Positions 21,004 to 31,002 of a stretch of DNA of 64,000 nucleotides are shown one piece after another. The stretch spans positions 30,447,760 to 30,511,759 of the forward strand of contig JASWHV010000010.1 of NCBI GenBank assembly GCA_030760725.1. Direction: 5' to 3'. Source of the DNA: Neostapfia colusana. Taxonomy: Eukaryota; Streptophyta; Magnoliopsida; Poales; Poaceae. The translations under genes were made by a program, and so were the position numbers. The notes beneath the pieces were generated by a model. That model saw nothing but the letters and a program-made list of their open reading frames with translations. It was not told where the DNA came from and did not search any database. Position 1 is the stretch's first letter; each line of letters begins with the position of its first letter.

Positions 21004-22099
21004 TGTTGAAATGTTCGGTCGACACTTCCCCGGGCCTGCACTGGGCAGCCTGCGGAGGTTCTTTTTTCGGTGGGGCTAGTCCCTTGCGGAGAGCTTGCGT
21101 GGATGGACGAGTTAGTAAGAGCTTGACACTGAGAGTTTTACGTGGTTCAGGCTGCCGAAGCGTAAAACCCTACGTCCACGACGAGCTATGGAGTTCGCTG
21201 TATTGCTTGCTGCTCGGGGCGGAGTCCCGAGCTTGGGGTGAGTTACATCATGGGTGTGAATGGCCAGCGTATGAGTTGCAGAAATGCGAACCCTTGCTAT
21301 CGTCGCCTACCCGAGCCTTTTATAGTCCAAGACTCGGGTGGCTTACAAAGGGGGGCCCGGGACCCGACAGGTGGTCCCGGGGAGATTGACTGTTATCTAC
21401 CGTATCTGCAGTTATGCCGGTAGTTGTCTCTAGCGAAGGCTTCCGAGTCTCCGTCTTGCCGCCCTGCCCATGCCGCATGCTAGTCGTAGTGGTTGATGAC
21501 GGCGCAGGCGGCATGGGATGTCTTGTCGCGGTGTTTATTGGCTGGCAGGTTCTGACACCGCACGCCAGTCTGTGATGCGACTGGGTGCAACGGCACCTGA
21601 CAGAGGCGTGCTCCGCATCTCCGCGTCTTGGGAAGACGCGGGCCTTGAATACCTTGTACGGGCAAGGTATGGGGCGTCTTTACGCCCGCTGCCTATCGCT
21701 CGGGGGCAGGCAGCGCCGTTCTACTGGCCACGTGGCGGGCCAGGAGCCCTTCACAGAGGAGAGGACGGTCCGGCCCGCGGGGCACGTGGAGCCTCTGGAC
21801 CTGTCCCCGCGGAGGGGGAGGTTCGGCTTCTGTCGGCCACCTGGCAGGCCCGGAGCTCCTCTCTGAGCAGAGGGAGGTCCGGCCCCGCCGGACACGTAGC
21901 ACCTTCGGACCTCTCTCCCACTGAGGGGGAGGTCCGGCTTCTGTATGCCATGTGGCGGGCCCGGAGCTCTCCTCTGAGGAGAGGGAGGTCCGGCCCCGCC
22001 GGACGTGTGGCGCCTTCGGAGCTCTCCCTGCGGAGAAGGGCGAGTTCCTTAGGCATTTTCCCCTGTGCGCGGGGGTACCCCATATCGCAGGTACCGACA
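21004..22099 (-). repeat. 5' LTR of element C
   Basis: 1096 bp. The 3' end of the LTR is slightly altered (TGTTGAAATG on the plus strand instead of TGTCGAAGTG). TATA box complement at 21317-21325. GAAGG follows at 22100. Confidence 0.92.
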
Positions 22100-22951
22100 G
22101 AAGGGAATGACCCTGTTCTACTGATGCTCGGGGAGTAGGACTTATAGTGTTGCTCCATGCCAAGGATTTTGGGAACGGATCCCACACTCAGTTGAAAGGC
22201 ATGTGTACCTGGGGCGGCAGCTTTCATGATTCGGAAGGGACCTTCCCTGCTGGGGGAGAGTTTATGGGTCCTTCTTGGGAAAGAGCGTGCCACGACACCA
22301 GGTTGCCCTTCTGCAGGTCCCTGACGCGTTTGGTTCTTTGGCAGTAGTGCTTAGAGCATCAGCCGAGACCTTGCATTGTGGGGTGTTACCTGCAGCCGAG
22401 TCTCATCGACGAGATTGTTATCTTCACGCTGGATCCGGTCCTGCGCGGCTTCTCCTGGGGCCCTCGGGGAGTTCCCCCCTTCTGGCTAAGGCCTTCAAGG
22501 GGTAGGTGGACCCGGGCTCGTCTTAGATGACCTAAGGCGTCTTCCCCTTCTGGCAAGGCCTTCAAGGGGTCGACAGACCTTGGGCGGCCCCCGGGAGGTA
22601 TGTCCGAGGCACGGAGGTGTGCTTTCGGGTGAGGCTGGCCCGACCTCGCACCATTGTGGTCGGTACTAGGGCTGCTGCGACTACATGGGGCATCTCCAAG
22701 ATTGACGCCGCAGCAGTGCAGCCTCCACTGACCCGGGACGGCAGCCGCAGCCGGCTACCGCCCTGGCCCGTCACCATCAGAGCTGGAGTCCTCACCGTTA
22801 TGCACTATCTTTATGACACGCTGAGGCTCCTGAAATCCCACATGATGGGCGACGTTGACTGGGGCATCGACCTTCTGCTTGCCATCCCTCTGAGGGTAGG
22901 GCGGTGCTTCAGCTATCTGCTGTCTTCCTTTGAGGAAGCGCTCTGCGAGCC
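22100..22951 (-). pseudogene. Element I remnant, segment 4: integrase C-terminus joined to gag tail
   Basis: From the left, the minus strand encodes the integrase C-terminal region (HKLSPSREGPFRI, then GTHAFQLS, 22190-22293) aligned with HKLSPSWEGPFRV in F. After a short direct duplication (TTCTGG.AAGGCCTTCAAGGGG near 22478-22500 and 22547-22568), sequence from the gag C-terminus and protease linker appears (LAERFLKGRQQIAEAPPYPQ at 22755-22973), so RT, RNase H and most of integrase are deleted. It is strongly decayed and probably the oldest layer of the window. It ends where H's LTR starts. Confidence 0.75.
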
Positions 22952-24049
22952 TGTCGAAGTATTCGGTCGACACTTCCCCCGAGCCTGCACTGGGCAGCCC
23001 GCGGAGGTTCTTTTTTCGGTGGGGCTAGTCGCTTGCGGAGAGCTTGCGCGAATGAACGAGTTAGTAAGAGCTTGACACGGTGAGTTTTACGTGGTTCAGG
23101 CCGCCGGAGTGTAAAACCCTACGTCCACGGCGAGCTATGCAGCTCGCTGTATTGCTTGCTGCTCAGAACCAGAGTCCTGAGCTTGGGGGTGAGTTACAGC
23201 TTGGGTGTGAATGGCTAGCGTATGAGTTGCAGAGGTGCGAACCCTTGCTATCGTCGCCTACCCGAGTCTTTTATAGTCCAAGACTCGGGTGGCTTACAAG
23301 GGGGGCCCCAGGACCCGACAGGTGGTCCCGGGGAGATTGTCTATCATCTACCGTATCTGCAGTTATGCCGGTAGTTGTCTCTGGCGAAGGCTTCCGGGTC
23401 TCCGTCTTGCCGCCCTGCCCATGCCGCACGCTAGTCGTAGTGGTTGATGACGGCGGAGGCGGCAGGGGATGTCTTGTCGCTGTGTTTATTGGCTGGCAGG
23501 TTCTGACACCACGCGCCAGTCTGTGATGCGACTGGGCGCAACGGCACCTGACAGAGGCGTGCTCCACGTCTCCGCGTCTTGGGAAGACGCGGGCCTTGAA
23601 TACCTTGTACGGGCAAGGTATGGGGCGTCTTTACGCCCGCTGCCTATCGCTCGAGGGCAGGCAGCGCCGTTCCGCTGGCCACGTGGCGGGCTCGGAGCCC
23701 TTCTCAGAGGAGAGGAGGGTCCGGCCCTGCGGGGCACGTGGAGCCTTCGGACCTCTCCCCGCGGTGGGGGAGGTTCAGCTTCTGTCGGCCACGTGGCGGG
23801 CCCGGAGCTCCTCCCTGAGGAGAGGGAGGTCCGGCACCGCCGGGTACGTGGCACCTTCGGACCTCTCTCCGCGGAGGGGGAGGTCCGGCCTCTGTATGCC
23901 ATGTGGCGGGCCCGGAGCTCTCCACTGAGGGGAGGGAGGTCCGGCCCCGCCGGACACGTGGCGCTTTCGGAGCTCTCCCTGTGAAGAAGGGTGAGTTCCT
24001 TAGGCATTTTCCCCTGTGCGCGGGGTACCCCATATCGCAGGTACCGACA
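22952..24049 (-). repeat. 3' LTR of element H
   Basis: 1098-bp family-1 LTR with intact ends. The polypurine-tract block follows at 24050, so it is the 3' LTR of a minus-strand element whose remainder lies beyond E1/E2, outside the window. GAGCC at 22947-22951 is the expected left target duplication; its partner cannot be seen. The TATA inverted repeat is perfect here (23261-23289). Confidence 0.88.
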
Positions 24050-24344
24050 GTGGCCCCCGGGCCCATCTCGGGAGAGATAGTGAGCCCGAGGTGGGACCTC
24101 CGTCTCTTCAGATCCGCGCACTTTCTCTAAGTCTCGCATCGACCGCAGCCGGAGCGCGAACGGCCGCGGGATCGTGGGAGCGTGCGCCCACTTGATGGTT
24201 GCTTTTACTGCGGTGGTTCCCAAGGCTGCCACTTCTGCACGCTACGGTGCTTTTACTGCGGCGGTTCCCAAAGCTGCCACTTCTCCTCTCTTAGATTGAG
24301 GGTTTTCTCTTCTTGCAGGGACCGACCCGCTGCTAGGAGCGGGC
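24050..24344 (+). pseudogene. Element H 3' region with aORF intron end and start of exon 2
   Basis: After the polypurine-tract block and a 3' non-coding segment, a TGCTTTTACTGCGG...CCACTTCT unit occurs twice (24201-24236, 24249-24284). The sequence then jumps to the aORF intron: TTGAGGGTTTTCTCTTCTTGCAG with the acceptor AG at 24317-24318, and exon 2 starting GGACCGACC at 24319. The aORF is on the plus strand, antisense to H. Exon 1 and its upstream part are deleted. E1 interrupts exon 2 at 24345. Confidence 0.72.
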
Positions 24345-24789
24345 TGTGGCGGACCGGAATCCGCTCATCCAGGATCGCAGAGGGTGGTGCCACGCGATGC
24401 TACACCCGACAGCACACGTCATAAGAACATAATATATTACATGGGAAAAACAACTGAAACTGTACAAACAGGTACAAACTTCAGTTACAACTATTGTTTA
24501 TATTACACAGCGGAAGTCTACACTATACAACTCACGCCCGCCTATCTAGCAAAAGTTGGTTGCCCAGCCCTAGGGCAACCCACACTAGCTGCACTCCTCA
24601 GCTCAGCGCGGCGTGTACGGCTCCCACTCAGCCGTGGTCCCCGACGGAGGGTACCCCTCGCCGGTGGACTCGTACTCCGAGTTCGTGATTGGCTCCTCAC
24701 CTGAAAACACTTAAGCAGCAACTGTGAGCACAAAGGCTCAGCAAGGTTTAACCGACTCACCTAAGCATGAAACTCTACATGAGGGGTAC
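24345..24789 (-). repeat. E1 3' LTR, terminal piece
   Basis: 445 bp matching 50242-50687 and 60446-60891, beginning TGTGGCGGACCGGAATCC on the plus strand, which is the last part of the LTR in element orientation. It stops at GGTAC, where G is inserted. It is more diverged from the two right-hand LTRs than they are from each other. Confidence 0.9.
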
Positions 24790-25430
24790 TGTCGGTAACT
24801 GAGATATGAGGTACCCCCGCGCACAGGGTAAAATGCCTAAGGTACTCGCTCTTCTCCGCAGGGAGAGCTCCGAAGGCGCCACGCATCCGGCGGGGCCGGA
24901 CCTCCCTCTCCTCAGAGGAGAGCTCCGGGCCCGCCACGTGGCATACAGAAGCCGGACCTCCCCCTCCGCGGGAGAGAGGTCCGAAGACGCCACGCGTCCA
25001 GCGGGGCCGGACCTCCCTCTCCGCAGAGGAGAGCTCCGGGCCCGCCACGTGGCATACAGAAGCCGGACCTCCCCCTCCGCGGGGAGAGGTCCGGAGGCTC
25101 CACGTGCCCCACAAGCCGGACCCTTCTCTCCTCAGAGAAGGGCTCCGGACTCGCCACGTGGCCAGAAGAACGGTGCTGTCCTCCCCCCAGCGGTAGGCAG
25201 CGGGCGTAAAGGCGCCCCCCACCTTGCCCGTACAAGGTATTCAAGGCCCGCGTCTTCCCAAGACGCGGAAACGCGGAGCACACGTCTGTCAGGTGCCGTT
25301 GCGCCCAGTCGCATCACAGACTGGCGCGCGGTGTTAGAACCTGCCAGCTAATAAACGCCTGGACAAGACATCCCATGCCGCCTGCGCCGTCATCAACCAC
25401 TACGACTAGCGTGCGGCATGGGCAGGGCGG
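24790..25430 (+). repeat. G 5' LTR, first part
   Basis: TGTCGGTAACTGAG start (GGTACC changed to GGTAAC), ACGTG tandem units at about 24890-25160, ending inside the block GCATGGGCAGGGCGG where F inserted. It continues at 34713. Confidence 0.9.
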
Positions 25431-26529
25431 TGTCGAAGTGTGCGATCGACACTTCCCCCGGGCCTGCACTGGGCAGCCCACGGAGGTTCTTTTTTCGGAG
25501 GGGCTAGTTCCTAGCGGAGAGCTTGCGTGGATGGACGAGTTAGTGAGAGCTTGACACGGGAAGTTTTACGTGGTTCAGGCCGCCGGAGCGTAAAACCCTA
25601 CGTCCACGGCGAGCTATGGAGCTCGCTGTATTGCTTGCTGCTCAGGGCCGGGGGCCTGAGCCGGGGGGTGAGTTACAGCTTGAGAGTATATGGCTAGCGT
25701 ATGAGTTGCAGAATGCGAACCCTTGCTATCGACGCCTACCCGAGCCTTTTATAGTCCAAGGCTCGGGTGGCTTACAAGGGAAGCCGGGACCCGACAGGTG
25801 GTCCCGGGAAGATTGTCTATTATCTACCGTATCTGTAGTTACACCGGTGGTTGCCTCTGGTCGAAGGCTTCTGAGTCTTCATTTTGCCGCCCTGCCCACG
25901 CCGCGCACTAGTCATAGTGGTTGATGACAGCGCAGGCGGCATGGGATGTCTTGTTGCGGCGTTTATTACCTGGCAGGTTCTGACATCGGGCGCCAGTCTG
26001 TGATGCGACTAGGCGCAACGGCACCTGACAGGCGCGTGCTCCGCGTTTCCGCGTCTTCGGAAGACGCGGGCCTTGAATACCTTGTACGGGCAAGGTGAGG
26101 AGCGCCTTTACGCCCGCTGCCTACCGCTCGGGGGCAGGCTGCACCGTTCTTCTAGCCACGTGGCGGGTCCGGAGCTCTTCTCTGAGGAGAGGGAGGTCCG
26201 GCCCCGCTGGACGCGTGGCGCCTTCGGACCTCTCTCCCGCGGAGGGGGTGGTCCAGCTTCTGCATGCCACGTGGCGGGCCCGGAGCTCACCTCTGAGGAG
26301 AGTGAGGTCCGGCCCCGCTGGACGCGTGGCGTCTTCGGACCTCTCTCCCGCGGAGGGGGAGGTCCGGCTTCTGTATGCCACGTGACAGGCCCGGAGCTCT
26401 CCTCTGAGGAGAGGGAGGTCCGGCCCTGCCAGACGCGTGGCGCCTTCGGAGCTCTCTCTGTGGAGAAGGGCGAGCACCTTAGGCATTTCACCTTGTGCGC
26501 GGGGGTACCCCATATCTCAGGTACCGACA
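25431..26529 (-). repeat. 3' LTR of element F
   Basis: 1099 bp with three ACGTG/ACGCGT tandem units (26150-26450). The TATA inverted repeat 25738-25768 has the GAGCCTT/AAGGCTC form. Confidence 0.92.
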
Positions 26530-27371
26530 GTGGCCCCCGGGCCCATCTCGGGGGAGATAGCGAGCCCGAGGTGGGACCTCCGTCTCTTCTGATCCACGCA
26601 CTTTCTTTAAGTCCCGAATTGGCCGCTGCCCCGGAGCACGAACGGCCGCGGGGTCGTGAGAGCGTGCGCTCACTTGATGACTGCTTTTACTGCGGAGACG
26701 GGAGCCCCGGCCATGTTGAACACGCAGGGCTTTCGGAGCTCTTCCACCGCGGGGGTAGGTCCGGCTTCTGCCTGCCACGTGGCGAGCCCGGAGCCCCTCT
26801 CAAGGAAGGAGAGAGTTCCAGGCCTGCTGGACACGTGGGGCCCCCGGGCCCCGCCCCCTCTAGCCCCGGGTCGAAGTAGTTGGTAGCTCCTTTCCCCCTA
26901 CTTCACGCAGTCCCCGTTGCCGCAACCTGGAAGTCCTGCACACAGGTAGAGGAAACGTAATTCTCCTTGGGGGCTCCCCCTCCCTTGTCTCACAGTCTTA
27001 TTTGACTTACAGCCCCCAACCATATGCTTGATGCTTGGGGATTTGTAGAGAGGGGGAGCTGAGCACATGGCAGCCATGTACTGCAAGGGTGATAAAAAAT
27101 AACTCAATTCACAATTCAAATGAGTACAAGGAAAGAGCAAAGTAGGGCAGATTTCTTTTCGTACAACCTTCCATAGGAGGAAGGCAGGCTAAACATGGAG
27201 GCCACGACCCACCCCATTAAGAGGGGAAGCAAGACTCTACGCGCTTGGAGTCGGAACCAGGCAAAGCTGAACGTAGTCCTGGACCGTCCCCTGGGGTTTA
27301 GCTGCTCCGAGCGCTGCTCCTGGACTCTATGGGGTTCATTACGAAAAGAAAGTACTGACCTATTTTTGCTC
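26530..27371 (-). other. 3' non-coding region of element F
   Basis: Polypurine-tract block (26530-26550), then sequence shared with C, G and H. A short stretch resembling the LTR repeats follows (CCACGTGGCG near 26778, ACACGTGG near 26831), then an AT-richer part (27090-27130). The aORF that G carries at this position is absent, with no remnant recognised. Confidence 0.7.
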
Positions 27372-28247
27372 TTAGGGGTAGAACTTACGGAGGTGTTCTA
27401 TGTTCCAAGGATTCGGGAGCAGGTCCCCATCCTCGGTGGAAAGGCGCACACACCCGGGGCGGCATACTTTCGTGACTCGGAAGGGGCCTTCCCAACTAGG
27501 GGAGAGTTTGTGGGCCCCTTCGCGAGAAAGTATGCACCGCAACACCAGGTCACCTTCCTGCAGCTCCCGGGCACGCACAGACCTCTGGTGGTAGCGCCGA
27601 AGCGCCTGTCTGTACCGCGCGTTACAGAGTGCCGCATGTAATCGGACCTCGTCGACGAGGTCGATTTCTCCACGCCGGAGGTTGTCCTGCGTGTCTTCGT
27701 CGTAAGCCCGGACACGGTGAGACTTCATGGTGACTTCTGGAGGAAGTACAGCTTCGGCCCCGTACACCATGAAGAAGGGTGTCTCCCCGGTGGCCCGGCT
27801 ATGGGATGTCCGGTTAGCCCATACCGTGCTCGGGAGTTCATCTACCCAATTGGCACCATGTTTCTTCAGGCTGGCGAAGGTACGAGTCTTGAGGCCCCGG
27901 AGAATCTCCGCATCGGCCCTCTTGACTTGCCCATTGCTCTTCGGGTGAGCGACAGAGGCATAGCATACCTGAATGCCAAGGTCCTCGCAGTAGTCTTGGA
28001 ACGCTGCGCTGGTGAACTGGGTCCCATTGTCAGTGATGATCCTGTTTGGGACCCCGAACCGGCAGACAATGGATCTGATGAATTTTACTGCTGATTGTTT
28101 ATTGATGGTGACAACTGGTGTAGCTTCCGGCCACTTGGTGAACTTGTCGATAGCGACATAGAGGTACCGGAACCCCCCGACGGTTCTGGCGAATGGTCCC
28201 AGGATTTCCAGCCCCCACACGGCAAACGGCCACGAGGGCGGGATCAT
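27372..28247 (-). pseudogene. pol (int): Integrase core and C-terminus of element F
   Basis: 292-codon frame in phase with the upstream pol segment and separated from it only by TAG at 28248-28250. Catalytic core of the DD35E type: the first Asp position reads Glu (WGLEILGPF, residue 14), the second Asp is present (IITDNGTQF, residue 73), and the Glu position reads Lys (SNGQVKRA, residue 109), at the expected D-35-E spacing. The C-terminal part (LQEGDLVLRCIL, LSPSWEGPFRV, NIEHLRKFYP) is complete. With two of three catalytic positions changed, the enzyme should be inactive even if translated. Confidence 0.9.
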
Positions 28248-29639
28248 CTATACCGCCTGAGCCGGTGTATGGATCTGCTTGGCGTGGAACTGGCACGCCT
28301 TGCAGCTCTCGACCAGCTTGACGGCATCCTGGAGTGCTGTCGGCCAGTATAAGCCATGCCGGAAGGCTTTACCGACAAGCGTGCGTGAGGAAGAATGACT
28401 TCCACATTCGCCTCCATGGATCTCAGCGAGCAAGTCGCAGCCTTCCCCCTGGGTTATACACCGCAATAGGATGTGGTTGGCACCACGCCGGTAGAGATCC
28501 CCCTCTACCAGCGCGTACCTCTTAGCCATACGCACAATCCGTTCAGCGGTTGCATGTTCATAAGGGAGGATATTGTCCTTCAAGTAGTCCCGGATCTCCG
28601 TGATCCATGCATCGGGTCTGACTTGAGCTTCTGGATCTTGAGCGCTGGGTTGCACGGAGTCCCCAGTGACGCTTACGATCCTTTGCGGCGCCCACGGTTG
28701 TAGGGCCACCGGGACCGCCAGCTTCGAGGTGCTGGTCAAGCCCCCTTCGCCCGGCTCGGCGGGCCGGGCTGTGGGCCGCAGCAACGTCCTCTCGAAGACT
28801 CCTTCGGGCGCAGGGGCTCCGGTGGAAGCCTTCGTTGAAAGGTCATCGGCTGCGGTATTACCGGCGCGCGGTACGTGGTGCAGGTCCAAGGCGAGGAATT
28901 CTTTCTCCAACATCTGCACGTGAAGCATATATGCAGCTAGCTGGGGGTCATTGCAGGAGCATTCACCCTTGACTTGCTTGATGACCAGCTGGGAGTCGCC
29001 CTGTGCCAACAACTGGCGAGCGCCTAAAGACAGGGCTGTCTGCAGGCCAAAGATGAGTGCTTCATACTCCGCCATGTTGTTGGTTGCCTTGAAATTGAGA
29101 CGCACCATATACCCAAACTGTTCCCCCGATGGCATGAGGAGCAGTACGCCGGCACCGGCTCCCTGCTTTCGCGAGGAGCCGTCTAAGAAGAGTGTCCAGT
29201 GGGGTTCGGTGAAGACCGGAGCTTGGTGCTCCGGTTCTCCGCCCCCATGGCCCCCTGGGTCAGCCTCCGTTGGTGTCCACTCCGCCACAAAGTCAGCCAG
29301 TGCTTGGCTCTTGACTGCATGGCGTGGGAGGAAGTCCAGCTCAAACTCCGCCAGCTCCGCCGCCCATTTAGTAACGTTGCCAGTCGCATGGGGGCTGTGA
29401 AGAATTGTCTTCAGTGGATACGAGGTGACTACCGAGACCCGGTGGGCCTGGAAGTAATGGCGGAGCTTTCTGGAGGCAACGAGCACCGCATACAGCAGCT
29501 TGTGGACTTCCAGGTACCTTGTCTTGGCATCATGAAGTACTTCGCTGATGTAGTAGACAGGCCTCTGTACGGTTCGAACCCTCTTTCTCAGGCCTGGGAG
29601 GTCCTCGTCCATTGGCCCACTGGAGGTGGGCGGACCCAC
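28248..29639 (-). pseudogene. pol (rnh): RNase H, aRNH and integrase zinc finger of element F
   Basis: Two RNase H-like domains in tandem. The first is the gypsy RNase H remainder (QRPVYYISEVLHDAKTRYLE, HYFQAHRVSVVTSY). The second is the archaeal-like aRNH known for the Tat lineage: WTLFLDGSSRKQGAGAGVLL with Asp, NNMAEYEALIFGL with Glu, GDSQLVIKQVKGE with Asp, and the final Asp in NTAADDLS. The integrase H2C2 zinc finger follows (IHGGECGSH, ESCKACQFH). The frame starts 37 nt after the RT stop in another phase, so RT and RNase H are separated by a frameshift, and it ends at TAG 28248-28250. Confidence 0.9.
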
Positions 29640-29676
29640 GGGGGCCTCCGGGAGCTGGGACCCGGAGGCCCTTAAG

Positions 29677-31002
29677 CTATCTTGATTGTCCGGGAGCTCC
29701 GGGGGGTCTTGGGGGACCTCTGGGAGGTCCCATTTGGCCCCCGGGGGGTCCCGCGGGGCCCCCTGGGGGTTTATCTTGGAGGTCCAGGAGACTGCCCAGG
29801 ACCTCCGGGAGGCCGACCTGGACCTCCGGGAGGTTGCCTTGGAGGCCCGGGAGACCGTCTTGGTCCTGCGGGGCCTCCTGGCGTCTATCTTCTGCTACCG
29901 GAGCAGGTTGTGAAGATGAGGGGTCCGGCCGCTCTGCGACGAGGACCATACTCACTACTTCAGTTGTCGCCGCGATGTAGAGCAACAGGTGCTCTCCGGG
30001 CTCAGGGGCTACCATGATTGGTAGGGTCGTCAGGAGTCGCTTCAACTCCTGGAAAGCCTCTTCTGCTTCGTCAGTCCAGGCAAAAGGGCCTGACTTGCGC
30101 AGGAGCTTAATGAAAGGGAGTGCCCGCTCTGCTAGCCTCGGTATAAACCGACTCAGCGCGGCTAGACATCCTGTGAGTTTCTGGACATCCTTGACGTGGG
30201 CAGGGGGCCGCATCAAGTCGATGGCCTTGATCTTCTCTGGGTTGGCCTCAATCTCCGGGTGCGAGACCAGGAACCCTAAGAGCTTCCCAGAGGACACGCC
30301 GAACACACATTTATCTGGGTTCAGCTTGGTGCGCGTAGAGCGCAACTTGTCAAAGACTAAGGCTAGGTTATCTAGCAGGGACGGACCCTGCTTGACCTTG
30401 ACAACTATGTCATCGACATACACCTCAACCAGGTCTCTTATTAACTGCCCAAAGGTTTTGTGCATTGCCCGCACAAAGGTGGGGAGTGCATTCTTTAGGC
30501 CGTAAGGCATAGACACATAGCAATAAAGGCCGTCTACTGTGATGAAGGAGGTGTGCTCCTCGTCCTCCCTAGACATGGGGATCTGATGGAAACCCGAGTA
30601 GGCGTCTAGGAAGAACAGCATATCACAGCCCGACGTTGAGTCTACTATTTGATCTATTCTAGGGAGACGGAATGGATCTTTAGGACATGCCTTATTGAGA
30701 CTGGTGTAGTCGATGCACATCCGGAGCTTCCCGCCAGCCTTCGGGACAACGACGGGGTTCGCCAACCATCGAGGGTGCTGGACCTCCCGTTTGAATCCAG
30801 CGTCCAGCAGCTTCTTGACTTCTTCACGGATGAAGTTCTGCCGCTCGATGGACTGCTTGCGGGGCTTCTGTTGAACCGTCCGGGCGTCGGGGAAGACTTT
30901 CAAGTGGTGCTCGATTACCTTCCTGGGGATCCCCGGCATCTGTGACGGCTGCCATGCAAACACGTCGACGTTGTGCCGGAGGAAGGTGACGAGCGCACCT
31001 TC
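29677..31002 (-). pseudogene. pol (rt): Reverse transcriptase of element F
   Basis: In frame with gag-protease, separated only by TAG 31003-31005. The RT motifs are in order: LRMCIDYTSLNKACPKD, FFLDAYSGFHQI, YCYVSMPYGLKNALPTF, and the catalytic VYVDDIVVK. The connection (LGFLVSHPEIEANPEKI, LAALSRFIPR, FAWTDEAEEAFQELK) is also present. After VLVAERPDPSSS the frame enters a repetitive Pro/Gly/Leu-rich linker (about 29680-29930 in DNA) and stops at TAG 29677-29679. The RT domain itself has no internal break. Confidence 0.92.

Larger units (their letters stand above)
10209..22099 (-). mobile_element. Element C: gag-protease-only family-1 element, split by D
   Basis: Minus-strand element with LTRs at 10209-11238 and 21004-22099 and a perfect target duplication GAAGG (10204-10208, 22100-22104). 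Its own length is about 4.98 kb after removing D and one target copy. It keeps gag and protease but only about the first dozen codons after the protease/RT boundary. RT, RNase H and integrase are deleted, and the 3' non-coding region follows directly. This resembles the TR-GAG class of non-autonomous elements. D is inserted at the gag start codon. Confidence 0.92.

Noticed and set aside
24050..24789. A separate DNA transposon starting at TGTGGCGGACCGG
   Set aside because: The same sequence abuts the TGGTATCAGAGC primer-binding site at 50242 and 60446, so it is the end of the chromovirus LTR.
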